A stretch of DNA of 64,000 bases, taken from the NCBI GenBank assembly GCA_001701225.1, contig DAAQ01000021.1, positions 1 through 64,000 on the forward strand. The letters are read 5' to 3'. The position numbers and the translations under genes were made by a program. Positions 8,635 to 17,947 of this stretch are shown here, piece by piece. Position 1 is the first letter of the stretch. The number at the start of each line of letters is the position of its first letter. Source of the DNA: Bacteroidales bacterium H5. Its GTDB lineage: Bacteria; Bacteroidota; Bacteroidia; Bacteroidales; Muribaculaceae. The notes under the pieces are model-generated. The model was not told where the DNA came from. It made no database searches and saw nothing but the letters and a program-made list of their open reading frames with translations.

Positions 8635-8665
8635 TTTGTCGGGACGGGGAAAAAGTGTAATTTTG
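8635..8665 (+). promoter_or_regulatory. Promoter of the EamA transporter
   Basis: TTTG at 8635-8638, a 19-nt spacer, and TAATTTTG at 8658-8665, an excellent Bacteroidota match 31 bp before the start codon. Confidence 0.8.
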
Positions 8666-8696
8666 TGCCTCCGCATCCACAGGATGCAGCCGTTAT

Positions 8697-9635
8697 ATGG
8701 ATCATAGCAAGATTAAAGGATATTTTCTGGCCGCATTGGCTGCGGCGACATACGGCACCAACCCGGTCTTTGCCATTCCGCTCTATGACGGAGGCATGAA
8801 TGCCAATTCGGTGCTTCTGTTCAGGTACCTGCTCAGTCTGCCCATGCTGGCGGTGATGGCGCGTGTGCGCGGGCGGTCGTTGCGTTTGCCGCGCCACAGC
8901 ATCGTGCCGGTCTGCATCCTCGGTGTCCTGATGGGGATGTCGTCCCTCTCGCTTTTTGTCAGCTACAACTATATGAATGCCGGGGTCGCGTCGACGCTGC
9001 TCTTTGTCTATCCCGTCATGGTTGCCATGCTGATGATACTCTGTTTCGGCGAGCGGTTCAAGGCTTCGACAGCCATCTGCCTCGCCCTTATGGCTGCGGG
9101 GCTCCTGCTGATGATGCGGACTGACGGAGGGCCGGGAATCAGCATGTTCGGATGCGTGGCCGTGGGTGTGTCATCGCTCACGTATGCCATCTACATTGTC
9201 ATGACCAATGTGTCTAAGGCGGTCAAAGGGATACCGACTCTGGCTCTCCTCTTCTGGGAACTGCTTTCCGGCAGCATGGTCTTTGTGTTCATGGTCGCGC
9301 TCGGCACACCGCTCACACTCCCCTCTGACATATGGCAGTGGGGTGGAGTGACGGCTCTGGCCCTGTTGCCCACCGCGGTGTCGCTGACATGTACGACCAT
9401 GGCCATCCAGAGCATCGGATCCACTCCGACTGCCATCCTCGGGGCTCTTGAACCTGTCACTGCGGTAGTGCTGAGTGTGGTGGTGCTCGGTCAGGGGCTC
9501 ACTCCGCGCGAGATGGCCGGAGGACTGCTCATAGTCGCTGCGACGACTCTTGTCGTCGCAGGTGACGGGGTTGACCATGTGCTGCTGAGGGTGCGCAGGA
9601 TGTTTCCCGCCATACGTCATAATCAATCAAAATAG
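8697..9635 (+). CDS. EamA/DMT-family transporter
   Basis: 312-aa inner membrane protein with about ten hydrophobic helices arranged as two EamA repeats (roughly residues 8-140 and 155-290). Visible features are 'ATYGTNPVFAIPLY' near the N-terminus and 'GSTPTAILGALEPVTAVVLSVVVLGQ..TPREMAGGLLI' in the second repeat, the classic drug/metabolite transporter signature. It is probably an exporter or permease of amino acids or other small metabolites; the substrate cannot be told from sequence. It is a single gene with its own promoter, divergent from porV. Confidence 0.9.
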   Translation: MDHSKIKGYFLAALAAATYGTNPVFAIPLYDGGMNANSVLLFRYLLSLPMLAVMARVRGRSLRLPRHSIVPVCILGVLMGMSSLSLFVSYNYMNAGVASTLLFVYPVMVAMLMILCFGERFKASTAICLALMAAGLLLMMRTDGGPGISMFGCVAVGVSSLTYAIYIVMTNVSKAVKGIPTLALLFWELLSGSMVFVFMVALGTPLTLPSDIWQWGGVTALALLPTAVSLTCTTMAIQSIGSTPTAILGALEPVTAVVLSVVVLGQGLTPREMAGGLLIVAATTLVVAGDGVDHVLLRVRRMFPAIRHNQSK

Positions 9636-9665
9636 TAGCCTCATCAGTCAATAGGTGCGCCGGGT

Positions 9666-9696
9666 GTTGGAGGTGTGATGTTTTTTTGTAACTTTG
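9666..9696 (+). promoter_or_regulatory. Promoter of the GH51 gene
   Basis: GTTG at 9666-9669, a 19-nt spacer and TAACTTTG at 9689-9696, leaving about 48 nt to the ATG at 9745. Confidence 0.75.
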
Positions 9697-9744
9697 CGTA
9701 CTGAAAAACTATTACCCAACCTTAATACCATCCCTAAAAGACTG

Positions 9745-11709
9745 ATGAAACCACTGTTATCACTGCTGCTTGCGGCTGCTTCGGTGCAATGTGCCCTTGC
9801 GGCCGACGAGTTTGTCATACGCGCCGACAAGCCCGGCGCTACGGTACAACCCACGATGTATGGCCTCTTCTTTGAGGACATCAACTATGCCGCTGACGGC
9901 GGCCTCTATGCCGAGATGGTCAAGAACCGCTCGTTCGAGTTCCCCAATCCGCTCATGGGGTGGGAGAGCTTCGGGGGTGTGGAGGTGAGGAACGACGGCC
10001 CCTTCGGGCGCAATCCTCATTATGTCTCCCTCACTCCAGCCAATCACCGCGACAAGGCCACCGGCCTGACCAACGAGGGATTTTTCGGCGTGGCATACCG
10101 CGAGGGTGAGAGATACCGTTTCTCGGTATGGGCACGCTCTGCAGGCGACGCATCGAGGATAACCGTCCAGCTCATAGACCCCGCCTCGATGGGCGAGACA
10201 CAGGTCATGGCTTCGGAGAAGATTGAGGTCAAGGGTCGCGAGTGGAAGAAATATACCGTGACGCTGACACCCAAGGCCACAGTGGCCAAAGGGAAGCTGC
10301 GCGTGTTCCTCGATTCGTCTACCGGATGCGACCTCGAGCATATCTCTCTCTTCCCTGAAGATACATGGAAAGGACATGAGAACGGTCTGCGCAAAGATCT
10401 GGCACAGAAGCTCGCCGACATCCATCCCGGTCTGCTCCGCTTTCCCGGTGGCTGTATAGTCGAGGGCACCGACCTCGGGTCGCGCTACCAGTGGAAGAAT
10501 ACTGTCGGCCCTGTCGAGAACCGTCCCCTCAACGAGAACCGCTGGCACTATACCTTCCGTCACCGTTTCTATCCCGACTATTACCAGAGCTACGGTCTGG
10601 GATTCTTCGAATATTTCCAGCTTGCCGAGGAGATTGGTGCCGAACCTCTGCCGGTGCTCAATGTCGGTCTGGCGTGTCAGTATCAGAACCGCAACGAGAA
10701 AGCCCATGTTCCCGTCGACTCGCTGCAGCCCTACATTGACGACGCTCTCGACCTCATCGAGTTTGCCAACGGAGACACGACCACCGTATGGGGCTCGGTA
10801 CGCGCACAGATGGGCCACCCCGAGCCGTTCGGTCTCAAGTATCTTGGTGTCGGCAACGAGCAGTGGGGGCCTGAGTATCCCGCGAGGCTCACGCATTTCG
10901 TCGATGCCATACGCAAGGCCTATCCAGACATAAAGATTGTCGGCTCGTCAGGGCCGAGCGCGTCCGGCGAGAAGTTCGATTACCTGTGGCCAGAGATGAA
11001 ACGCCTCAAGGCCGATCTTGTCGACGAGCACTACTATGCCCCCGAGACATTCTTCCTCGAGAACGCCGACCGTTATGACAGCTATGACCGCAAGGGCCCG
11101 AAGGTGTTTGCCGGAGAGTATGCCTGCCACGGCAAGGGGAAGAAATACAATCATTTCAATGCCGCATTGCTCGAGGCTGCCTTCATGACAGGCCTGGAGC
11201 GCAATGCCGATGTTGTCCACATGGCCACGTATGCGCCTCTCTTCGCGCACGTCGAGGGATGGCAGTGGCGTCCCGACATGATATGGTTCGACAACCTCAA
11301 TTCGGTACCCACCGCAAGCTATTATGTGCAGCAGCTCTATGCGCAGAACAAGGGGACCCGTGTGCTTCCGCTCGCCATGGACGGCAAGCCTGTCATCGGA
11401 GCCGAGGGGCAGCAGGGCCTCTATGCTTCGGCTGTCATCGACAGCGACCGCAGCGAGTATATCGTCAAGATTGCCAACGTATCCGACTCACCCCGCGAGA
11501 TCAATCTTAAGTTTGACGGCATGAAGAAGAAGGCAACCCTGCGCGACGGACGCTGCATATTGCTGCACTCCGACAATCCTGATGCCGACAATGAGGTGGG
11601 CAAGCCTGAGGTGGTCAAGCCTGTCGAGATGTCCCTGCCGGCTACAGGCAACACTGCTACGGTGACCGTCCCGGCCAAGACATTCGGTGTCTACATATTG
11701 CCGTTCTGA
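9745..11709 (+). CDS. Alpha-L-arabinofuranosidase, GH51
   Basis: 654-aa secreted enzyme removing terminal arabinofuranose from arabinoxylan or arabinan. The signal peptide is MKPLLSLLLAAASVQCALAA. GH51 features are 'MYGLFFEDINYAADGGLYAEMVKNRSFEF', 'LLRFPGGCIVEGTD', the acid/base Glu E372 in 'GVGNEQWGPEY', and a probable nucleophile E458 in 'KVFAGEYACHG'. A CBM-like beta domain (about residues 75-205) sits between the first strand and the barrel. The start at 9745 is preferred over the in-frame ATG at 9694, which lies almost on the promoter. It stands alone, with no SusC/SusD or other xylanase next to it; a GH115 is 23 kb away. A strong hairpin follows at 11729-11766. Confidence 0.93.
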   Translation: MKPLLSLLLAAASVQCALAADEFVIRADKPGATVQPTMYGLFFEDINYAADGGLYAEMVKNRSFEFPNPLMGWESFGGVEVRNDGPFGRNPHYVSLTPANHRDKATGLTNEGFFGVAYREGERYRFSVWARSAGDASRITVQLIDPASMGETQVMASEKIEVKGREWKKYTVTLTPKATVAKGKLRVFLDSSTGCDLEHISLFPEDTWKGHENGLRKDLAQKLADIHPGLLRFPGGCIVEGTDLGSRYQWKNTVGPVENRPLNENRWHYTFRHRFYPDYYQSYGLGFFEYFQLAEEIGAEPLPVLNVGLACQYQNRNEKAHVPVDSLQPYIDDALDLIEFANGDTTTVWGSVRAQMGHPEPFGLKYLGVGNEQWGPEYPARLTHFVDAIRKAYPDIKIVGSSGPSASGEKFDYLWPEMKRLKADLVDEHYYAPETFFLENADRYDSYDRKGPKVFAGEYACHGKGKKYNHFNAALLEAAFMTGLERNADVVHMATYAPLFAHVEGWQWRPDMIWFDNLNSVPTASYYVQQLYAQNKGTRVLPLAMDGKPVIGAEGQQGLYASAVIDSDRSEYIVKIANVSDSPREINLKFDGMKKKATLRDGRCILLHSDNPDADNEVGKPEVVKPVEMSLPATGNTATVTVPAKTFGVYILPF

Positions 11710-11728
11710 CATTATGTCTGCATAATAC

Positions 11729-11766
11729 AAAGGCCCGCTGGCGCAATGGTCTGCCAGCGGGCCTTT
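11729..11766. terminator. Bidirectional terminator between GH51 and the phosphate transporter
   Basis: A perfect 14-bp stem (11729-11742 with 11753-11766) with a 10-nt loop, flanked by A/T-rich bases on both sides. It lies between two convergent genes and can serve both. Confidence 0.9.
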
Positions 11767-11797
11767 CTTCATATTTGGTCTGGTATGGGGGAGTGTG

Positions 11798-14074
11798 TCA
11801 GGCCGGATGTGTGAAGCTGCGGTATTGTGAGGGAGCGAGATTGAGTTTGCCCGACGCGCGCAGCAGCTTGCGTAATGCGGTGACGAACTCCTGGCTCTCC
11901 TGCACGAGATTGAGATAGACATACATCACCGTCAGGTTGGCCTGGTCGCCTGTGCTGACATACCCGTATGCGTCGCGCGACATGGCCGTGAGCCTGTTCT
12001 TTATCTCCTCGCATCTCGCGCGGAGGGTATCTATCACCTCGGGACGGCTCTCCTCGATTGCTGCCGCAGAGTCGGTGATGACCGATACGATGCGGGCGCT
12101 TATCTCGTCGAGAGGTTCGCGGAACCTCTCGGGAAGCCTGCGGAAATTGTTCTCCACATGTTCCTTGCATACCTCGTTGATGCGCTGGAGGCTGTAGTTC
12201 ATTGATGTCTGCATATTGAGGCAGAGATGGAACCATGTGCTCTTCTCTATCTCTGTCTCCGGATTGACGCGGCGCAGACACAGGGTGAGCTTGCGACGTT
12301 GCGACTTGAGCACATCCTTCTCTGTCGATATGGCTTTGTTGGACTTTGAGAGGAGCTTGGTGTTGTCTGCTATAAATCCGCCGGTCACATTGGCGTATGT
12401 CGTGGCGGCAAACGTCAGGAACATCTTCTGTTTCTCGTTGATGTAGATTCTGAGCAGGGGCCATACCTCGGCGCTGTCTTCTGTCGCAAGTATCGTCTGG
12501 AAGAGGGTGTCACTCTCGGCCGCCTCCTTTTTCTTGCGGAACATTATGTTGCTTCTTACGAGCAATACAAGTGCTATCAGGCCTCCGGCAATCATCACCG
12601 GGATTCCGCCCATGTGCATCAGGCATACCACCATTCCGGCGCCGATAAAGGCTACTCCGGCGGTGATGAACCAGCCGCCTATGACGGAGATGACGCCTGT
12701 GATGCGGAACACCGCACTCTCGCGTCCCCATGCCCTGTCTGCGAGCGAGGTACCCATGGCTACCATGAAAGTGACGAACGTCGTCGAGAGGGGCAGTTTC
12801 ATTGATGTGCCCCATGCTATCAGGACACCTGCAAGCATCAGGTTGACCGAACCGCGCACCAGGTCGAAGGCCGCGCCCTCCTCGGGCTGCTGGCGGGTGG
12901 TGTCGAAACGCTGGTTAACCCATCTCTTCACCTTGTCGGGGGTATGGTCGCTGATCCATCCGAACATATTGATTGTGGCGCGTACCAGCGAGCGGCCTAT
13001 GCGTGACGAGCCGAACATCTCGTCTCCCTGCGACTGCGCGCTCAGTCCGACGGTTGTCTGTGTCACCTGACGTGCCTTCTTCGAGGTAGCGAGAGACACA
13101 ACCATTATCATGCCGGCACCTACGAGAAAGTATATCGGTGTGTTTGCCGAGCCGTTCAGGCTTGTCATCATGAATCCTTTGGGATTGCCTCCTCCGGCAC
13201 TGACATATTCCTGATAGGAATCGAGCGACGTGAGGGGGACACCGATGAAATTGACAAGGTCATTCCCCGCAAATGCCATGGCAAGCGAGAATGTGCCCAG
13301 AAGCACAACCACCTTGAAGACATTCACCTTGCACCAGTGAAGCAGCTGCATCAGTATGGTGAAGAATACAAGCGATGCGGAGAGTATGAGCGTTGTATGG
13401 CTGCCTATCCATGCCTTGTATTCGGGAGTCATGAAATTGAGGTCCTTGACCCCTTTGAGTAGCATGAAATATATGATGGCCGTGCAGGCGACACCACCGA
13501 AGAGACCCACCTTCCATTTCAGGCGGCTCTTGTACTCGAATGTGAAGATGAGGCGTGCTATGAACTGGACCACTGTTCCGAATACGAACGCTATGGCCAC
13601 CGACAGGAATATGCCGAGGATGACCGACAGGGCTTTCTCGGTATTCAGCAGCTCGCCCATCTGCAGGGTGCTCGACGGGTCGGCTATCTTGAAGAGCGCG
13701 ACCACGAATGTGGCGCCAAGCAACTCGAATACCATCGACACCGTGGTCGATGTGGGCATGCCGAGCGAGTTGAAGATGTCAAGCAGGATTATGTCGGTGA
13801 CCATGACAGCCATGAAGATGGCTATGACGTCATAGAACGACAGGTTCTCGGGCCTGAAAATGCCGTGGCGTGCCACATCCATCATGCCGTTGCTCATGGC
13901 GGCACCGATGAATACGCCTATGGCGGCGACAATGATGACATGTTTGAACGATGCGGCCTTTGAGCCTATGGCCGACGAAAGGAAATTGACAGCATCGTTG
14001 CTCACGCCGACCGAGAGGTCGAACACCGCAAGCAGGAAAAGGAAGATGACGATGCCCAGAAACAGGATGTCCAT
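11798..14074 (-). CDS. PiT-family inorganic phosphate transporter with PhoU-like tail
   Basis: 758-aa protein. The N-terminal two thirds is a PiT permease with the duplicated signature: 'DLSVGVSNDAVNFLSSAIGSKAA' near the N-terminus and 'MAFAGNDLVNFIGVPLTSLDSYQEY' in the middle, with about 12 membrane helices ending near residue 510. The last ~235 residues are soluble, helical and charged (INEKQKMFLTFAATTY ... ITDSAAAIEESRPEVIDTLRARCEEIKNRL), resembling PhoU-like domains. PiT proteins import phosphate as metal-phosphate with protons or sodium. The fused PhoU-like part suggests built-in regulation of uptake (inference). It is a single gene with its own promoter at 14122. Confidence 0.9.
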   Translation of the reverse strand: MDILFLGIVIFLFLLAVFDLSVGVSNDAVNFLSSAIGSKAASFKHVIIVAAIGVFIGAAMSNGMMDVARHGIFRPENLSFYDVIAIFMAVMVTDIILLDIFNSLGMPTSTTVSMVFELLGATFVVALFKIADPSSTLQMGELLNTEKALSVILGIFLSVAIAFVFGTVVQFIARLIFTFEYKSRLKWKVGLFGGVACTAIIYFMLLKGVKDLNFMTPEYKAWIGSHTTLILSASLVFFTILMQLLHWCKVNVFKVVVLLGTFSLAMAFAGNDLVNFIGVPLTSLDSYQEYVSAGGGNPKGFMMTSLNGSANTPIYFLVGAGMIMVVSLATSKKARQVTQTTVGLSAQSQGDEMFGSSRIGRSLVRATINMFGWISDHTPDKVKRWVNQRFDTTRQQPEEGAAFDLVRGSVNLMLAGVLIAWGTSMKLPLSTTFVTFMVAMGTSLADRAWGRESAVFRITGVISVIGGWFITAGVAFIGAGMVVCLMHMGGIPVMIAGGLIALVLLVRSNIMFRKKKEAAESDTLFQTILATEDSAEVWPLLRIYINEKQKMFLTFAATTYANVTGGFIADNTKLLSKSNKAISTEKDVLKSQRRKLTLCLRRVNPETEIEKSTWFHLCLNMQTSMNYSLQRINEVCKEHVENNFRRLPERFREPLDEISARIVSVITDSAAAIEESRPEVIDTLRARCEEIKNRLTAMSRDAYGYVSTGDQANLTVMYVYLNLVQESQEFVTALRKLLRASGKLNLAPSQYRSFTHPA

Positions 14075-14121
14075 AAATGTGAAACAGATAGTGTATTTGT
14101 GTTGTCCTTATATTTTCGGAA

Positions 14122-14129
14122 CAAAATTA
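14122..14129 (-). promoter_or_regulatory. -7 box of the phosphate transporter promoter
   Basis: Minus-strand TAATTTTG, 47 bp upstream of the start at 14074. No good TTTG lies at the usual distance, so only the -7 element is called. Confidence 0.55.
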
Positions 14130-14173
14130 CGCACTGTCTGTTTCATAAATCTGAACAAAATATTGCATTTTTG

Positions 14174-14848
14174 TTAAATCAGGAGCCTCTCTATCATTTT
14201 TGGAGCCGCATCAGGACAGATGTCGGCGACCCATTTCTTGAGCCTGTCAAGCGAATTGGCCGGAGATAGGGGAGTGGCGAGGGCACCTCGGCCGAACCAT
14301 ATCTCGGGAGTGGTGTAGAGTGCCACACCCCATCCGTAGCGCTGCCCCTGCGAGGTGTGTTTATACTCGAAATCGGCTGTTATCACCCTGCCTCCCATCT
14401 GCAGCCTTTGCAACGGTGCTTCGAGCGAGTGCCGTCCAGGCCCTCCCTCTTTCCGTCCGGCTGCCCCGAATATCTCGCGCCGCAGTTCTGATGACGTCAT
14501 CCCCTCGCGGGCATTGATGATGTCGAGTATCATAGCCTCCGTCGACCCTGGCGCGACGGGATAGGCCTCGCGGCGGTAGTTGATAAAATCGGGAAACAGG
14601 TCGAGCGAGACATATCCTGCCTTGCGCCTGAAGAATTTCCCGTAGGCCGAGTCCATCTCCTGTATCACAGGGCCTTTCCAGTCCCAGCAGCCGTATGAGT
14701 CGCCACCCTCGAGTATCTCGCCGAACAGGATGCCCGGAGCAGCCATTTCCTCGACCGACAGTCCGGGCACAGGCGACCTGAAGAATGGCAATATTCCGCA
14801 CTCTGTCACCGCCCGGTGCAGCGTTTCCTTTGATTCAATCGTAATCAT
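14174..14848 (-). CDS. AlkZ-like winged-helix protein
   Basis: 224-aa soluble protein. The features 'MILDIINAREGMTSSELRREIFG', 'LEAPLQRLQMGGRVITADFEY' and 'RYGWGVALYTTPEIWFGR' resemble proteins annotated as AlkZ-related, distant relatives of the YcaQ/AlkZ crosslink-repair DNA glycosylases. It is about half the length of AlkZ, so a glycosylase activity should not be assumed. The start at 14848 lies only 5 nt after a TATATTTG box (14854-14861), suggesting a leaderless message; an in-frame ATG upstream at 14890 would precede that promoter. A single-gene unit. Confidence 0.6.
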   Translation of the reverse strand: MITIESKETLHRAVTECGILPFFRSPVPGLSVEEMAAPGILFGEILEGGDSYGCWDWKGPVIQEMDSAYGKFFRRKAGYVSLDLFPDFINYRREAYPVAPGSTEAMILDIINAREGMTSSELRREIFGAAGRKEGGPGRHSLEAPLQRLQMGGRVITADFEYKHTSQGQRYGWGVALYTTPEIWFGRGALATPLSPANSLDRLKKWVADICPDAAPKMIERLLI

Positions 14849-14853
14849 GGATA

Positions 14854-14861
14854 CAAATATA
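14854..14861 (-). promoter_or_regulatory. -7 box directly before the AlkZ-like gene
   Basis: Minus-strand TATATTTG with 5 nt between the box and the ATG at 14848. The -33 element is poor. If used, the transcript would start at or next to the start codon. Confidence 0.5.
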
Positions 14862-14973
14862 CGAAAAAAATTTGGGCGCACCCCCGACATCGCGTCGATG
14901 GTGCGCCAATCTGAACAATTAACCTAACTTATCTAATAGTAAAACATCATAAAGTATCTTAATCACTGGTTGC

Positions 14974-17769
14974 TTATCTTGGGGGACGGCCTCCGCCGGG
15001 GCCACCGAATCCACCGCGGCGGAAACCGCCGTCTTTCGGCTCGTTGCCTTTGCCGAAGGTGTTGAACCTGTAGCTTACGGTGATCATGCCGTATCGGCCG
15101 AGGGTGTTGTATTCGGTGTCGTCGATATAGTTTGCGGTGACGTTGCGGCGTATGCTGCTGCGCTGGCCGAGTATGTCATAGACCTTGACGGCGAGTGTGA
15201 GAGCCCTGCTGCGGAGGAACTGCTGCGAGATGGTGGCGTTCCAGAGCCATGTCTTGGTGTTATATCCTGCGGCATAGCCTGCTGTAGCCGAGTAGTTGAG
15301 GTCGGTCTGTATGGTGAGGCCCCACGGGGTGTAATATGTACCGTCGAACCGGCCTCCGTATGTATGGACTGTCTGGTTGCCCTGGGTCTGGACGGTGTTG
15401 TGGGTGGTCTGCAGCGAGTATCGCGGACGCACCTCAAGTTCCCAGTTGTCGGGGCGGAAAGTGATGCCGGGGTTCTCGCTGACCATGAATGTGAGCGAGG
15501 CGTTGCGTATCGAGTTGTTGAAACCTACCTTGCGGTTGGCGTTGACGAATATGTGGTTTGAGAAAGACCATTTCTTGTTCCTGAATGGCATGGAGAACAT
15601 GTTCATCACACGTCCGTTCCAGACACCGTTGACGTTGAGGTACTCGGTGAGTCGCGAACCGTAACTGTCGTATGTGGTCTTTGAGATGATGGCGTTCTGG
15701 GTCACCTGGAAGTCGCCCATGAGCATGATGCTGCGCTGCGATTCGGAGTTGAAGTCCTGGAAACGTATCATCATGTTATGGTTGAACGAGGGGTCGAGGT
15801 TCGGGTTACCCTGCACCTTGTTCGTGGGGTTCGAGATGTCGAGAACAGGCTGCAGCTGGCTCATGGAGGGCTGCGACGAGTTGCCGCGATAGTTGAGCTG
15901 GAGAGAGCGCTGCTTGCTGAACTTGTAGCGGAAGCGCAGGAATGGAGAGTAGTTCCACACCCAGCGGTCGATGTTCTTGTCGGAGTTGTCGAGGAATATC
16001 GACTTTGACATCTGGGGCACCAGGGCGAAGCCTGCCTCAAGGTTGGCCTTCTGTGTCACCTTGCGGTAGCCGAGGCGTATCTGCTGGTTGAAATAGTTGT
16101 TGCGGTAGCGGTTGGAGTAGTCCGGGTCGGGCTCCTCGCCTATCGGGGGGAAGATGTCGAGGGTATAGTCGTCGGGAATGTTGTAGACGAGCTTGTCGGC
16201 ATTGTTCCAGCGATAGTTGGCACGATAGCTGAAGGTGAGGTAGTTGCCGTTCTTGACATCGCCGAGAGGCTCGGTCCATGTGAACTGTCCCATCACCTGG
16301 TTGCTCCATGTATGGTTGTCGGTATACTGGTCGAGGTCGTCGGCAGCGTCGCCGGTATTGTCAGGGTCATCTTCTATCATGCGGATGAAGTCAGAGAACG
16401 AGGTCTCTTTCTCTATGACATTCGAGAAACGGTAGTTGCTCGATACCGAGAACGAGCGGCCGCGACGGCTCTTGAAATTGTGCGAATAGATGACACGGGC
16501 TCCGGCCTCGTATGAGTCACCCTTTGAGTCGCCACCGGTGACGTTGCGGCTCACCTGTGCATGCGAGCGGTTGAAATAGTCTGTCAGCTCAGAGTCAAGC
16601 GACTTGTTGTGGTTGTACGAGAAATTGGGCCTCACCTCGAGGGTGTTGAACGAGTCGGGTTTCCAGAGGATACGGAAATCGGCGCGGAGGTTGTTGCCGC
16701 GGTCACGGGTGGCCTTGTTGATGTCCGACCATGTGGAGTAGTCGCCGAACAGATATTCGCGCGCCTGACGCTGGATGGTGCGGGCGTCGGTATTGCTCCA
16801 CATCACGTCGCCACCGACACGGATTATATCTTCCTTGCCGACATTGAAATTGAGGCCGAGTGCCTTGGATGTGGTGATGCCGTTGTTGCCACCGAAACGG
16901 CGGAAACGGTTGCCGTTAGAGTCAGTGAAGCCGATCTGGTTGGTGTTGTTGAAATTGCCGAGGAGAGTCACCTGGTTCCCTTCCCAGAAGCGGTTGACGT
17001 TGAATGAGCCCATATATCGGTCGTCAGTGCCGTATCCGGCCTCTGCGGTGCCGAACCATCCCTGGTTCATGCCTCTCTTGAAGGTGAGGTTTATGACTGT
17101 CTCGTCCTCGCCATCGTCCACTCCTGTCAGACGGGCCATGTCGCTCTTGCGGTCTACAACCTGGAGCTTGTCTATCATATTGGCGGGCAGGTTCTTGGAT
17201 GCGACCTTAGGGTCATCGCTGAAGAACTCCTTGCCGTCGATGAGTATCTTGGATACCGAGCGTCCGTTGGCAGTGATGGCGCCGTCGGTGCCCACCTCTA
17301 CGCCAGGCAGACGCTTGAGCAGGTCCTCGACAACGGCGTTAGGCTGCGTATGATATGAGTCGGCGTTATATTCTACTGTATCTTCCTTGACGGTGATGGG
17401 GGTCTTGACTGCGACCACGCTCACCTCGCCGAGCAGTTCGGAGGATTCCTTCATTTCTATCACTCCGAGCCTCATGTTTGCTGAGCCGGCCGTTATATCT
17501 TTCTTGGTGTCGGCATATCCGATATACGATATTACCATTACATATTTCCCGGCCTTCACGTTCTGAAGGGTGAATTTTCCGTCAAGGTTGGTGGTGACAC
17601 CTTTGACAAAGGCGCTGTCTTTGGCTGCCAGAAGGCGTACGGATGCCTCGAGAAGCGGGTCGTCGTTCGCGGCGTCCTTGACAATGCCGCTGATAGTGAT
17701 GGCCCCTGCGAAGGGGATGGCCAATGCGATGAAGATGGTTGTGAGCGCGAGGCGCAAGAGACGTGTCAT
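14974..17769 (-). CDS. TonB-dependent outer membrane receptor (orphan, no SusD)
   Basis: 931-aa outer membrane barrel. It has a signal peptide (about 1-22), a carboxypeptidase-regulatory-like domain (about 23-105, 'ISGIVKDAANDDPLLEASVRLLAAKD'), a plug domain (about 120-220, 'VEDLLKRLPGVEVGTDGAITANGRSVSKILIDGKEFF') and a long outer-membrane beta-barrel family domain. The C-terminus runs past the last barrel strand (GMITVSYRFNTFG) into a Gly/Arg/Pro-rich tail (GFRRGGFGGPGGGRPPR). No SusD-like lipoprotein follows, so it is not a standard glycan-importing SusCD pair; the substrate is unknown. A single gene, divergent from the PurF paralog. Confidence 0.88.
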   Translation of the reverse strand: MTRLLRLALTTIFIALAIPFAGAITISGIVKDAANDDPLLEASVRLLAAKDSAFVKGVTTNLDGKFTLQNVKAGKYVMVISYIGYADTKKDITAGSANMRLGVIEMKESSELLGEVSVVAVKTPITVKEDTVEYNADSYHTQPNAVVEDLLKRLPGVEVGTDGAITANGRSVSKILIDGKEFFSDDPKVASKNLPANMIDKLQVVDRKSDMARLTGVDDGEDETVINLTFKRGMNQGWFGTAEAGYGTDDRYMGSFNVNRFWEGNQVTLLGNFNNTNQIGFTDSNGNRFRRFGGNNGITTSKALGLNFNVGKEDIIRVGGDVMWSNTDARTIQRQAREYLFGDYSTWSDINKATRDRGNNLRADFRILWKPDSFNTLEVRPNFSYNHNKSLDSELTDYFNRSHAQVSRNVTGGDSKGDSYEAGARVIYSHNFKSRRGRSFSVSSNYRFSNVIEKETSFSDFIRMIEDDPDNTGDAADDLDQYTDNHTWSNQVMGQFTWTEPLGDVKNGNYLTFSYRANYRWNNADKLVYNIPDDYTLDIFPPIGEEPDPDYSNRYRNNYFNQQIRLGYRKVTQKANLEAGFALVPQMSKSIFLDNSDKNIDRWVWNYSPFLRFRYKFSKQRSLQLNYRGNSSQPSMSQLQPVLDISNPTNKVQGNPNLDPSFNHNMMIRFQDFNSESQRSIMLMGDFQVTQNAIISKTTYDSYGSRLTEYLNVNGVWNGRVMNMFSMPFRNKKWSFSNHIFVNANRKVGFNNSIRNASLTFMVSENPGITFRPDNWELEVRPRYSLQTTHNTVQTQGNQTVHTYGGRFDGTYYTPWGLTIQTDLNYSATAGYAAGYNTKTWLWNATISQQFLRSRALTLAVKVYDILGQRSSIRRNVTANYIDDTEYNTLGRYGMITVSYRFNTFGKGNEPKDGGFRRGGFGGPGGGRPPR

Positions 17770-17888
17770 AGACGTGGGTATTCTTTCAATGGGTTTGGTT
17801 CTGAATAACGGTCACGTTACTATTGACCACGGCTATATCCAAAGGTTTAAACCGATTTAAAGTTAAAATATATTTAATTTCGTATCTC

Positions 17889-17921
17889 TTTGTAAAAATT
17901 GCGCGATTATTACTAATTTTG
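17889..17921 (+). promoter_or_regulatory. Promoter of the PurF paralog
   Basis: TTTG at 17889-17892, a 21-nt spacer and TAATTTTG at 17914-17921, 26 bp before the start codon. Confidence 0.8.
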
Positions 17922-17947
17922 CACTTTCAAAATATTGCTCTAAGACA

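Noticed and set aside
9760..10896. Long antisense open frame (378 codons) inside GH51
   Set aside because: Shadow of the sense gene, whose catalytic residues and signal peptide are unmistakable.
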